This document shows, piece by piece, positions 52,430 through 60,543 of a DNA stretch of 64,000 bases (positions within the stretch are counted from its first letter, which is position 1; every line of letters starts with the position of its first letter). The notes beneath the pieces were generated by a model. The model saw nothing but the letters and a program-made list of their open reading frames with translations, made no database searches and had not been told where the DNA came from. Both the position numbers and the translations under genes were made by a program. Source of the DNA: Limimaricola pyoseonensis (GTDB lineage Bacteria; Pseudomonadota; Alphaproteobacteria; Rhodobacterales; Rhodobacteraceae); the NCBI RefSeq assembly GCF_900102015.1, contig NZ_FNAT01000004.1:120433-184432 (forward strand), in the 5' to 3' direction.

Positions 52430-53226
52430 TGGCCGCGTCAAGCGCATTGCAGGCCGTCGATCCGGAGGGCCCCGTGCCCTCCGGACAGCCGCAGGTGCCA
52501 CGGATCTCGCTGCGCGGGATCCGCAAGACCTTCGGCTCGATCGAGGCGCTGCGCGGCGTCGATCTCGACATCGCGCCGGGCGAATGCGTCGGGCTGATCG
52601 GCGACAACGCCGCCGGCAAGTCGACGCTGACCAAGATCATCTCGGGCACCTACATCGCCGATTCCGGCTCGATCGCGATCGACGGCGAGCCGGTCTCCTT
52701 CACCAGCCCGGCCGAGGCGCGCGCCCGCCACATCGAGATGGTGTTCCAGGACCTGAGCCTGTGCGACCACATCGACGTCATGGGCAACCTGTTCCTCGGC
52801 CGCGAGGAGACGCGCTGGTCGTTTCTCAACAACGCCTCGATGCGCGAGCGGGCGCGGGCGATGCTCGACGATCTCGACATCCGCATCCCCAAGCTCACCG
52901 CCAAGGTGGCGCAGCTCTCGGGCGGGCAGCGGCAGGCCATCGCCATCGCGCGGGCCGCCTCGTTCGAGCCGCGCGTGCTGATCATGGACGAGCCGACCTC
53001 GGCGCTCGCCGTGGCCGAGGTCGAGGCGGTGCTGCGGCTGATCAACCGGGTCAAGGCGCGCGGCGTCTCGGTGATCCTGATCACCCACCGCCTGCAGGAC
53101 CTGTTCCGGGTCTGCGACAAGATCGCCGTCATGTACGAGGGCACCAAGGTCGCCGAGCGCGCGATCGGCGACACCAGCCTCGAGGATCTGGTGCGGCTGA
53201 TCGTCGGCAAGGGGGAAGAGATATGA
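52429..53226 (+). CDS. Sugar ABC transporter ATP-binding protein, single domain
   Basis: 265 residues with one nucleotide-binding domain, unlike the fused double RbsA. Walker A is GDNAAGKST near residue 62, the signature is LSGGQRQAIAIARA and Walker B LIMDEPTSALAV. A ~25-residue Pro-rich leader precedes the domain. It must form a homodimer. Start and stop overlap neighbours by one and four bases. Confidence 0.92.
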   Translation: MAASSALQAVDPEGPVPSGQPQVPRISLRGIRKTFGSIEALRGVDLDIAPGECVGLIGDNAAGKSTLTKIISGTYIADSGSIAIDGEPVSFTSPAEARARHIEMVFQDLSLCDHIDVMGNLFLGREETRWSFLNNASMRERARAMLDDLDIRIPKLTAKVAQLSGGQRQAIAIARAASFEPRVLIMDEPTSALAVAEVEAVLRLINRVKARGVSVILITHRLQDLFRVCDKIAVMYEGTKVAERAIGDTSLEDLVRLIVGKGEEI

Positions 53227-54227
53227 GCGTGACCTACACCGAGCGCGGGCAGGGCTCCGCCTTGGCCGACTTCCTGTCCGAGAAGGCGCAGGTGCTCTCC
53301 ATCGCCTTCTTCTTCGTCGTCTGCGTGGCCTTCTTCTCGATCGCCACGGACGTGTTCCTGACGCCGGGCAACCTGCTCAACGTGCTGCGGCAGGCGGCGC
53401 CGATCCTGGTGGTGGCGGTGGCCATGACCTTCGTGATCATCACCGCGGGGATCGACCTCTCGGTCGGCTCGCAGGTGGCGCTGATCAACGCCAGCGCCGC
53501 GCTGACGCTGTCCTTCGGCGTGCCCTGGCCGCTCGTCGTGCTGGCGATGCTGCTGCTCGGCGCGGCGATCGGGCTGGGGCAGGGCTGGTTCGTGGCCTAT
53601 CAGGGCATTCCGGCCTTCATCGTCACGCTGGCGGGGCTGTCGATCCTGCGCGGCGCCGCGCTCTACATGACCAAGGGCTACTCGATCCCGATCACCGACG
53701 TGCCGGGCTTCTTCGTTCTGGGCCGCGGCACGCTGCTCGGCATCCCGGTGCCGGCGATCATCGCGCTCGCGGTCGCGGCGGCCGGCGCGCTGGTCATCGG
53801 CAGCCAGATCTACGGCCGCCGCGTGGTCGCGGTCGGCTCGAACCCCGAGGCCGCGCGCCGGGTGGGGATGCCGGCGAAATGGACCATCGCCTCGGTCTAC
53901 ATGCTGACCGGGATCGCCTCGGCGGTGGCGGGGCTCCTGATCGCGGCGCGGCTCGGCTCGGGCTCGTCCAACGCGGCGGTGGGCTTCGAGCTGCAGGTGA
54001 TCGCGGCGGTGGTGCTGGGCGGCACCTCGCTGTTCGGCGGGCGCGGCTCGATCCTCGGGACCATCCTCGGCACGCTGACCATCGCGGTGATCGGCAACGG
54101 GCTGATCCTGATGCACATCTCGCCCTTCTTCACGCAGATCGTCACCGGCGCGATCATCCTCATCGCGATCTGGCTCAACACCCGGATCTTCACCGCGGGC
54201 TTCTCGTTCCGGCGCAAGCCGTCGTGA
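53223..54227 (+). CDS. Sugar ABC transporter permease (RbsC-like)
   Basis: 334 residues with about nine hydrophobic helices of the branched-chain/ribose permease family. Blocks include TFVIITAGIDLSVGSQVALINASAAL, YQGIPAFIVTLAGLSILRGAALYM, ARRVGMPAKWTIASVYMLTGIAS and VLGGTSLFGGRGSILGTILG. ATGA and GTGA overlaps couple it to the genes on both sides. Confidence 0.93.
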   Translation: MSVTYTERGQGSALADFLSEKAQVLSIAFFFVVCVAFFSIATDVFLTPGNLLNVLRQAAPILVVAVAMTFVIITAGIDLSVGSQVALINASAALTLSFGVPWPLVVLAMLLLGAAIGLGQGWFVAYQGIPAFIVTLAGLSILRGAALYMTKGYSIPITDVPGFFVLGRGTLLGIPVPAIIALAVAAAGALVIGSQIYGRRVVAVGSNPEAARRVGMPAKWTIASVYMLTGIASAVAGLLIAARLGSGSSNAAVGFELQVIAAVVLGGTSLFGGRGSILGTILGTLTIAVIGNGLILMHISPFFTQIVTGAIILIAIWLNTRIFTAGFSFRRKPS

Positions 54228-55108
54228 GCGCCGAGATTCCCGGCCAGTCAGGACAGCAGATGCAGACCATATCCAGCAATGACGGCAACGCGATCGAGGC
54301 GATCTTCGGCCGGCCCAGGGCCCTGATCGGCATGATCCACTGCCCGCCCTTTCCCGGCGCGCCGCGCTATCGCGGGCAGGCGATGGAAGAGATCTACGAC
54401 GCCTGCCTGCGCGACGCCGAGGCGCTGATCGCAAACGGGATGCATGGCCTCGTGATCGAGAACCACGGCGACGTGCCCTTCTCCAAGCCCGAGGATATCG
54501 GGCCCGAGACCACCGGCTTTCTCGCCGTGGCGGCCGACCGCATCCGCCGCCGTTTCGACGTGCCGATGGGGGTGAACGTTCTGGCCAACGCGCCGATCCC
54601 GGCGCTGGCCGTGGCGCGCGCGGCGGGGGCCGCGTTCATCCGCGTCAACCAGTGGGCCAACGCCTATGTCGCCAACGAGGGCTTCATGGAGGGGCGCGCG
54701 GCCGAGGCGATGCGCTACCGCGCCATGCTGCGCGGCGAGGGCATCCGCGTCTTCGCCGACAGCCACGTCAAGCATGGCAGCCACGCCATCACCGCCGATC
54801 GCAGCGTCGCCGAGCTGACCCGCGACCTCGCCTTCTTCGACGCCGACGGCGTGATCGCCACCGGCCAGCGCACCGGCGACAGCGCCACGCTGGAGGAGAT
54901 CGAGGAGGTGGCGGGCGCGACCAACCTGCCGGTGCTGGTGGGCTCGGGTGTGACCGCCGGGAACGTGGTGCCGATCCTCGGCGTGGCGCAGGCGGTGATC
55001 GTCGCCTCGTCGCTGAAGGAGGGCGGGGTCTGGTGGAACCCGGTCGAGCCCGCCCGCGTGCGCGCCTTCGTCGAGGCGGCGCGCCCGGCCACGGGGGACG
55101 CGGCATGA
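54224..55108 (+). CDS. BtpA/SgcQ family protein
   Basis: 294 residues (GTG start at 54224), or 282 from ATG 54260; both are in frame, and GTG is favoured by the GTGA overlap. The BtpA pattern is clear: ALIGMIHCPPFPGAP, HGLVIENHGDVPFSK, VPMGVNVLANAPIPALAVARAAGAAFIRVNQW, VFADSHVKHGSHAI and PVLVGSGVTAGNVV, a TIM-barrel fold. E. coli SgcQ lies in a sugar operon. The reaction is not established; here it accompanies a sugar transporter and phosphotriesterase-like enzyme. Confidence 0.85.
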   Translation: MSAEIPGQSGQQMQTISSNDGNAIEAIFGRPRALIGMIHCPPFPGAPRYRGQAMEEIYDACLRDAEALIANGMHGLVIENHGDVPFSKPEDIGPETTGFLAVAADRIRRRFDVPMGVNVLANAPIPALAVARAAGAAFIRVNQWANAYVANEGFMEGRAAEAMRYRAMLRGEGIRVFADSHVKHGSHAITADRSVAELTRDLAFFDADGVIATGQRTGDSATLEEIEEVAGATNLPVLVGSGVTAGNVVPILGVAQAVIVASSLKEGGVWWNPVEPARVRAFVEAARPATGDAA

Positions 55109-55740
55109 CGCTCTCCGACGAGATCCTCGAGCGCAACCGCGCCGTGCTCGACCGGATGCTGGGGCATCGCTTCGTCGAGGACATCTGCGCCGACCGGCTG
55201 CCGCGCGAGGCGTTCCACCGCTACCTCGCCTACGAGGGGGCCTTCGTCGAGACCGCGATCTCGATCTTCGCCTATGCCGCGGCGCGCGCGCCCGACATTG
55301 AGGCGCAGCGCTGGCTGGTGGGCGTGCTCGACGCGCTGGTCAACCGGCAGATGCCCTATTTCGAGGCGCGCTTCGAGGCGCTGGGGATCGCGCCGGCGAC
55401 GGCGCTGCCCGAAGAGGCGGCGGCGTTCCGGGACGGGATGCTGGCGCTGGCCGAGACCGGCGGCTTTCTCGACATCGTCACCGCGATGTTCGCGGCCGAG
55501 TGGATGTACTGGGGCTGGAGCCGCCGCGCCATGGCGGCGGGGATCTCGGACCCGGACCTGCGCGCCTGGGTGGCGCTGCATGTCGACGAGGAGTTCGCGG
55601 CGCAGGCCACGTGGCTGAAGGACGCGATCGACCGCCACGGCGGGCCCGGCGATCTCGACCGGCTGTCGGGCATCTTCGCGCGGGTGACCGAGCTCGAGAT
55701 CCGCTTCCACGACGCGCCCTACGCGGAGCCCGTCGCATGA
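55105..55740 (+). CDS. TenA-like protein lacking the catalytic cysteine
   Basis: 211-residue all-helical protein of the TenA/thiaminase II family (FHRYLAYEGAFVETAISIF, RWLVGVLDALVNRQMPYFE, VTAMFAAEWMYWGWSRRAM, WVALHVDEEFAAQATWL). The active-site Cys of thiaminase II, expected near residue 131 in the AAEWMY helix, is replaced; the only Cys is residue 28. It therefore resembles the Cys-less TenA_E group, which may salvage or hydrolyse related pyrimidines, or has another role. It is coupled to BtpA and the phosphotriesterase gene by 4-base overlaps, with no thiamine gene near. Confidence 0.82.
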   Translation: MTLSDEILERNRAVLDRMLGHRFVEDICADRLPREAFHRYLAYEGAFVETAISIFAYAAARAPDIEAQRWLVGVLDALVNRQMPYFEARFEALGIAPATALPEEAAAFRDGMLALAETGGFLDIVTAMFAAEWMYWGWSRRAMAAGISDPDLRAWVALHVDEEFAAQATWLKDAIDRHGGPGDLDRLSGIFARVTELEIRFHDAPYAEPVA

Positions 55741-56795
55741 CCCATGCCTTTCTCGACCACGTCGAAACCGTGCTCGGCCCGGTGCCCCTCGGGGATCTCG
55801 GCGTCACCTTGATGCACGAGCACATCCTGAACGACTGCCGCTGCTGGTGGCGCGGCCGCGATCCGGAGTTCCGCTCGCCGATCCGCGACCTGCCGGTCTC
55901 GGCGGCGATCCAGTCGCGGCTGCGCCACGACCCCTTCGCCAACCGCGACAACTGCGCGCTCGACGACGAGGAGATGGCGATCGCGGAGCTGGGCCAGTTC
56001 GCAGCCGAGGGCGGGCGCACGGTGGTCGACCCCACCTGCCGCGGCATCGGCCGCGACCCCGAGGCGCTGATCCGCATCGCGCGCGCCACGGGGCTGAACA
56101 TCGTCATGGGGGCGGGCTACTACCTCGAGGCATCGCACCCGCCGCATCTGGCGGGTCTGTCCGAGGAGGACATCGCCGCCGAGATCGCGGCCGAGGCCCG
56201 CGACGGCGTGGGCGACAGCGGCGCGAGGATCGGGCTCATAGGCGAGATCGGCGTCTCGGCCGATTTCACGCCGACCGAGCGGCGGGTGCTGCGCGGCGCG
56301 GCGCTGGCCGCGGCGCGGACCGGTCTGCCGCTGATGGTGCACCTGCCGGGCTGGGAACGGGTGGCGCACGAGGTGCTCGACGTGGTCGAGGCCTGCGGCC
56401 AGCCGCTCGACCGGGTGATCCTGTGCCACATGAACCCGAGCCATGACGACCCGCTCTACCAGCGGACGCTGGCGCGGCGTGGCGCCTATATCGAGTACGA
56501 CATGCTGGGCATGGACTACTGGTACGACGACCAGCAGGTGCAATGCCCGGGCGACGCCGACTGCGCCGCGGCGATCGCGCGGCTGGTCGCGGACGGGTTC
56601 GGGCGGCAGGTGCTGCTGTCGCAGGACGTGTTCCTGAAGATGATGCTGAGCGCGCATGGCGGCAACGGCTACGCGCATGTGCAGCGGCACGTGCTGCCGC
56701 GGCTGCGCCGGCTCGGGCTGAGCCCGGCCGATCTCGACATGCTGATGATCGACAACCCCCGCCAGGCCCTGGCGCAACGACGGATCGAGGAGTGA
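55737..56795 (+). CDS. Phosphotriesterase-like amidohydrolase family protein
   Basis: 352 residues of the phosphotriesterase family. The metal ligands appear as LMHEHI (His27, His29), GEIGVSADFTPTE (Glu in the place of the carbamylated Lys), MVHLPGWERVAHEVLD, RVILCHMNPSHDD and LLSQDVFLKMML (final Asp). Family members hydrolyse phosphotriesters or lactones and sugar esters; lactonase or phosphodiester activity on an imported sugar derivative is plausible. Coupled by overlap to the TenA-like gene. Confidence 0.87.
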   Translation: MTHAFLDHVETVLGPVPLGDLGVTLMHEHILNDCRCWWRGRDPEFRSPIRDLPVSAAIQSRLRHDPFANRDNCALDDEEMAIAELGQFAAEGGRTVVDPTCRGIGRDPEALIRIARATGLNIVMGAGYYLEASHPPHLAGLSEEDIAAEIAAEARDGVGDSGARIGLIGEIGVSADFTPTERRVLRGAALAAARTGLPLMVHLPGWERVAHEVLDVVEACGQPLDRVILCHMNPSHDDPLYQRTLARRGAYIEYDMLGMDYWYDDQQVQCPGDADCAAAIARLVADGFGRQVLLSQDVFLKMMLSAHGGNGYAHVQRHVLPRLRRLGLSPADLDMLMIDNPRQALAQRRIEE

Positions 56796-56799
56796 CGAC

Positions 56800-57567
56800 A
56801 TGACCAAGGTGCTGCTGGTGGGCGAGAGCTGGGTGAGCTCGGCCACGCATTTCAAGGGCTTCGACCAGTTCGGCAGCGTGACCTTCCACACCGGGGCCAG
56901 GCGCTTCCTGTCGGGGATGGCGGCGGCCGGGCACGAGGTGGTCAACATGCAGGCGCACGAGGCCGCCGAGGCCTTTCCGACCACGCTGGAGGGGCTGGCC
57001 GAGTACGACGTGATCATCCTGTCGGACATCGGCGCCAACACGCTGCTGCTGCACCCCGACGTCTGGCTGCGGGGGGAGCGCGTGCCGAACCGGATCGCGC
57101 TGATCGAGGAATGGACGCGGCGCGGCGGCGGGCTGGTGATGATCGGCGGCTACTTCTCGTTCCAGGGCATCGACGGGCGGGCGCGCTGGCACCGGACCCC
57201 GGTCGAGGCGGCGCTGCCGGTGAGCTGCCTGCCGGGCGACGACCGGCTGGAGATCCCCGAGGGTTGCACCCCGGTGGTGGATCTGCCCGAGCACCCGCTG
57301 CTGCGGGGCGTGCCCGGCGACTGGCCCTACCTGCTGGGCGTCAACGAGGTGGAGTGCAAGGCCGGCGACGGGGTCGAGCGGGTGCTGTCGCTGCCCGACG
57401 CGCAGCGCGGGCTGCCGCTTCTGGTCGCGGGCCGGCACGGCGAGGGGCGCACGCTGGCCTGGACCTCGGACATGAGCGAGCACTGGCTGCCGCCGGCCTT
57501 CCTCGCTTGGGAGGGCTATGACCGGCTGTTCGGCAACATGATCGCCTGGGCGGCCGGGGAGATCTGA
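56800..57567 (+). CDS. Glutamine amidotransferase-like (GATase1-like) protein
   Basis: 255 residues with a class I glutamine-amidotransferase-like fold: KVLLVGESWVSSATHFKGFDQF at the start, AEYDVIILSDIGANTLLLHP, RRGGGLVMIGGYFSFQGIDG and a C-terminal TLAWTSDMSEHWLPPAF. No nucleophile elbow Cys is in the usual place (GGYFSF), so it may not be an amidotransferase. Last gene of the ABC-BtpA-TenA-PTE operon, 4 bases after the previous stop. Confidence 0.78.
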   Translation: MTKVLLVGESWVSSATHFKGFDQFGSVTFHTGARRFLSGMAAAGHEVVNMQAHEAAEAFPTTLEGLAEYDVIILSDIGANTLLLHPDVWLRGERVPNRIALIEEWTRRGGGLVMIGGYFSFQGIDGRARWHRTPVEAALPVSCLPGDDRLEIPEGCTPVVDLPEHPLLRGVPGDWPYLLGVNEVECKAGDGVERVLSLPDAQRGLPLLVAGRHGEGRTLAWTSDMSEHWLPPAFLAWEGYDRLFGNMIAWAAGEI

Positions 57568-57966
57568 CCCGCCCGCCCGCACGGGCGCGGCGTGCCTCGA
57601 GCGCTTCGGGCGTCGTGACGGGTTTCCGTCGCGGCGCCCGTCTTGCTTGTGGCGCAGGGCAGGGCGGTCCGGTCGGTTCACGGTGCCTTAGGGGGGGGCG
57701 GTTGCACGGGGTCATCTGGAAGCCGAGGCGTCCGCAGGGCCCGGCCGCCGTCGTGCCGGCCATGACGTGATCCGGGTGATGCGGAACGCCGGGGCATGTG
57801 GCGTCTGCCGCGGCTCTTCCCGCCAACCCACGGGAATGTTTCAGCCCGTCACGGTGGAGAGACCCACGCGGCTGTGACTGGCCCGGCGCGGCGCGTGCGG
57901 CCAGCCTGCAGCTGCCGCGGGGCAGGAGGCTCCGGCGGCGCGTATCAACATCGGGAGGCCGACCTC
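57568..57966. promoter_or_regulatory. Intergenic region with hairpin and probable bufferin promoter
   Basis: 399 bases without a gene. GGGCGTCGTGACGG... pairs with CCGTCGCGGCGCCC at 57608-57639, followed by GTCTT, a likely terminator for the upstream operon. Upstream of bufA, CAACCC (57824-57829) and CGTC (57847-57850) are spaced 17 bases apart and resemble an ECF sigma-factor promoter, as expected for metal-stress genes. The latter is a weak motif call. Confidence 0.5.
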
Positions 57967-58269
57967 ATGTCCATCGATCTGAAATCCCTGTCCGTCGCCA
58001 GCGCCGTCGCGGCCGCGCTCACCGCCGGCGGCGGCATGGCGCAGGCCCAGGCGCAGGAGAAATGCTACGGCGTTTCGCTGGCCGGGGAGAACGACTGCGC
58101 CGCCGGGCCCGGCACGACCTGCGCCGGCACCTCGAAGGTCGACTACCAGGGCAACGCCTGGACCCTGGTGCCCGAGGGCACCTGCTCCGACATCGAGCTG
58201 CCGGCCATGGCCGACGGCACGCCGCGCGAGGGCTCGCTCGAGGCGCTCGAGCGCGACCTGCCGGCCTGA
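57967..58269 (+). CDS. bufA1: Bufferin precursor BufA1 (DUF2282 family)
   Basis: 100-residue precursor of a periplasmic copper-binding modified peptide. A signal peptide of about 29 residues (hydrophobic core near 10-20) precedes a core with four Cys at 33, 44, 52 and 73, in [38 protein letters not shown] and [10 protein letters not shown]. Known bufferins have this spacing and their central Cys are changed to 5-thiooxazoles by the partner DUF692 enzyme. GGGAGG lies 8 bases upstream of the ATG. First gene of bufA-B-C-D. Confidence 0.92.
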   Translation: MSIDLKSLSVASAVAAALTAGGGMAQAQAQEKCYGVSLAGENDCAAGPGTTCAGTSKVDYQGNAWTLVPEGTCSDIELPAMADGTPREGSLEALERDLPA

Positions 58270-58364
58270 GGCCGCCCCGGGAGCACGCGCGGGGCCGGGC
58301 CGCCCGGCCCCGCGATCCGGCCGCATGAGAGGCGGCGAGACGATTGGCCGCGAGGGGGACCGCC

Positions 58365-59222
58365 ATGACCGACCGACCCGCATCCGAGCTGCCGCCGCGC
58401 CCCGGCGTCGGTTTCAAGTCGAAGCATTTCGAGGCGCTCACCCACGACCCCGGCGCGGTCGCCTGGATCGAGATCCATGCCGAGAACTACATGGGAGACG
58501 GCGGCCGGCCGCTGGCGCAGCTCGACGCGCTGGCGCGGCGCTTCCCGGTCTCGGTGCATGGCGTCGGCCTGTCGATCGGCGGCGAGGCGCCCTTGTCGCG
58601 CGAGCATCTCGCGCGGCTGCGCCGGCTGGTGGACCGGGTGAAGCCCGCAAGCTTTTCCGAGCATCTCGCCTGGTCGACCCATGAGGGCAGCTATCTCAAC
58701 GACCTGCTGCCGCTGCCCTATACCCGCGCCACGCTGCAGCGGGTGACCGACCACGTGGCCGAGGTGCAGGACGCGCTCGGGCGGCGGATGCTGCTGGAGA
58801 ACCCGTCGAACTACCTCGCCTTCGCCGAGAGCGAGATGGACGAGATCGCCTTCCTGTCGGGCATCGCAGAGGCCACCGGCTGCGGGCTGCTGCTCGACGT
58901 CAACAACGTGCATGTCTCGGCGGTGAACCAGCAGGTCCCGGCCGAGGCCTATATCGACGCCTTCCCGATGGGGTTGGTGGGCGAGATCCATCTCGGCGGT
59001 CACGACGCGCAGGAGGACGAGACCGGCGCGCCGCTCTTGATCGACAGCCACGGCGCGGAGGTGGCCGACCCGGTCTGGCGGCTCTACGCGCGGGCGCTGG
59101 CGCGCGGCGGGCCGAAGCCCACGCTGATCGAATGGGACACCGACGTGCCCGACTGGCCGGTGCTGGAGGCCGAGGCCGCGCGCGCCGCGGCGATCCTCGA
59201 CCGCGAGCGGGCGCCGGCATGA
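58365..59222 (+). CDS. bufB: MNIO-family bufferin-modifying enzyme BufB (DUF692)
   Basis: 285-residue TIM-barrel iron oxidase of the DUF692/MNIO family that modifies Cys in the precursor. Likely iron ligands are in [57 protein letters not shown] and [11 protein letters not shown]. It follows bufA1 by 95 bases and overlaps bufC (ATGA). The start at 58365 has GAGGGGGACC upstream; an ATG at 58344 is less well placed. Confidence 0.93.
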   Translation: MTDRPASELPPRPGVGFKSKHFEALTHDPGAVAWIEIHAENYMGDGGRPLAQLDALARRFPVSVHGVGLSIGGEAPLSREHLARLRRLVDRVKPASFSEHLAWSTHEGSYLNDLLPLPYTRATLQRVTDHVAEVQDALGRRMLLENPSNYLAFAESEMDEIAFLSGIAEATGCGLLLDVNNVHVSAVNQQVPAEAYIDAFPMGLVGEIHLGGHDAQEDETGAPLLIDSHGAEVADPVWRLYARALARGGPKPTLIEWDTDVPDWPVLEAEAARAAAILDRERAPA

Positions 59223-59941
59223 GCGAGGGCGGCTTCACGCGGGCGCTGATGGCGCCGGAGCTGCCGGTGCCGGAGGGGCTGGTCGCGCCCGGCGGCCGCC
59301 CGGCCGGGGCGCGCTTCGACGTCTACCGCAACAACGTCATCGTTTCGCTGACCGATGCGCTCGGCGTGGCCTTTCCCGCCGTGCGGCGGCTGGTCGGCCC
59401 GGTGTTCTTCGCCGCCATGGCGCGCGAGTTCCTGCGCGCGCACCCGCCGCGCTCGCCGCGGCTGGCGCTGTGGGGCGCGGCGTTGCCGGGCTGGCTCGAG
59501 GATTTCCCGCCGGTGGCGAAGCTCGGCTACCTGCCCGACGTGGCGCGGCTCGAGCAGGCGCTGCGCGAGGCCTACCACGCCGCCGATGCGAGCCCGATCG
59601 CGCCCGAGCGCCTGGGCGCGCTGCCGCCCGAGCGGCTGATGCGCACCCGGCTGCACCTCGCGCCGGCGGCGCGGGCGCTGGCCTCGGCCTGGCCGGCGCT
59701 GTCGATCTGGCGCGGCGAGACGCCCGCGATGCGGGCCGAGGAGATGCTGGTCGCCCGGCCCGGCTTCGACCCGGTGGCGCTGTCGCTGCCCGAGGGCGGC
59801 GCGGCCTTCGTGGACAGGCTTTCGGAGGGGCTGCCGCTGGGGCGGGCGCTGGCGCCGGTGCCGCGCGGCTTCGACCTTGCGGCCGTGCTGGGCGCGCTGA
59901 TCTCGGGGCAGGCCATCACCGATCTGACGGAGGCGACATGA
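59219..59941 (+). CDS. bufC: Bufferin partner protein BufC (DUF2063)
   Basis: 240 residues with the DUF2063 pattern: [48 protein letters not shown], then [21 protein letters not shown] and a C-terminal helix [14 protein letters not shown]. In MNIO systems this partner recruits the precursor and is needed for modification. Overlaps bufB and bufD by 4 bases each. Confidence 0.93.
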   Translation: MSEGGFTRALMAPELPVPEGLVAPGGRPAGARFDVYRNNVIVSLTDALGVAFPAVRRLVGPVFFAAMAREFLRAHPPRSPRLALWGAALPGWLEDFPPVAKLGYLPDVARLEQALREAYHAADASPIAPERLGALPPERLMRTRLHLAPAARALASAWPALSIWRGETPAMRAEEMLVARPGFDPVALSLPEGGAAFVDRLSEGLPLGRALAPVPRGFDLAAVLGALISGQAITDLTEAT

Positions 59942-60543
59942 CCGAAGCTCTCACCCTGCGCTGGATGGCGCTGACCGGCGGGCTCGACCGCGCCGCCGCG
60001 CCGGTTCTGGGCAGCCTTGCCCGGCTGGTCTTCGCCGCCGTTCTCTTCCTCTACTACTGGCGCGCGGGTCTCGCGAAGATCGGCGAGGGGCCGCTCGGCC
60101 CGTTCATGCCCGACCCCGGCGCCTATGCGCAGATCTTTCCGCGCGCCTTCGAGGCGGTGGGCTACGACCCGAGCGGGCTCGGGCTGTTCCACTGGGCGGT
60201 GGCGGTGGCGGCGCTCTGGGCCGAGCTGGTCCTGCCGGTGCTGATCGTGATCGGGCTCGCGACGCGGCTCGCGGCGCTGGGGATGATCGGCGTGGTGGTG
60301 GTGCAGTCGCTCACCGACATCCTCGGCCATGCCGTCGGGCCCGAGACGGTGGGCGCGTGGTTCGACCGGCTGCCCGACGCGGCGATCCTCGACCAGCGGG
60401 CATTTTGGGTCTTCCTGCTGCTGGCGCTGGTGCTGCGCGGTCCCGGGCCGATCTCGCTCGATGCGCTGATCCGGCGTCGCCTTGAACCGAAACCGATGCG
60501 GCGGCGGCCTAGCGGTGGCCGACCCAGCCCCGGTCGTCGGTGA
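59938..60543 (+). CDS. bufD: DoxX family membrane protein BufD
   Basis: 201 residues with four hydrophobic helices of the DoxX type (AAVLFLYYWRAGLAKIGEG, WAELVLPVLIVIGLATRLAALGMIGVVVVQS, FWVFLLLALVLRGPGPISLDALI). DoxX genes usually end bufferin operons and may supply electrons or aid export. The last ~12 residues overlap the convergent spermidine synthase-like gene by 35 bases. Confidence 0.9.
   Translation: MTEALTLRWMALTGGLDRAAAPVLGSLARLVFAAVLFLYYWRAGLAKIGEGPLGPFMPDPGAYAQIFPRAFEAVGYDPSGLGLFHWAVAVAALWAELVLPVLIVIGLATRLAALGMIGVVVVQSLTDILGHAVGPETVGAWFDRLPDAAILDQRAFWVFLLLALVLRGPGPISLDALIRRRLEPKPMRRRPSGGRPSPGRR

Noticed and set aside
54224..55740. TPP riboswitch or thiamine operon
   Set aside because: No THI-box-like leader was seen, and the TenA-like protein lacks its catalytic Cys.
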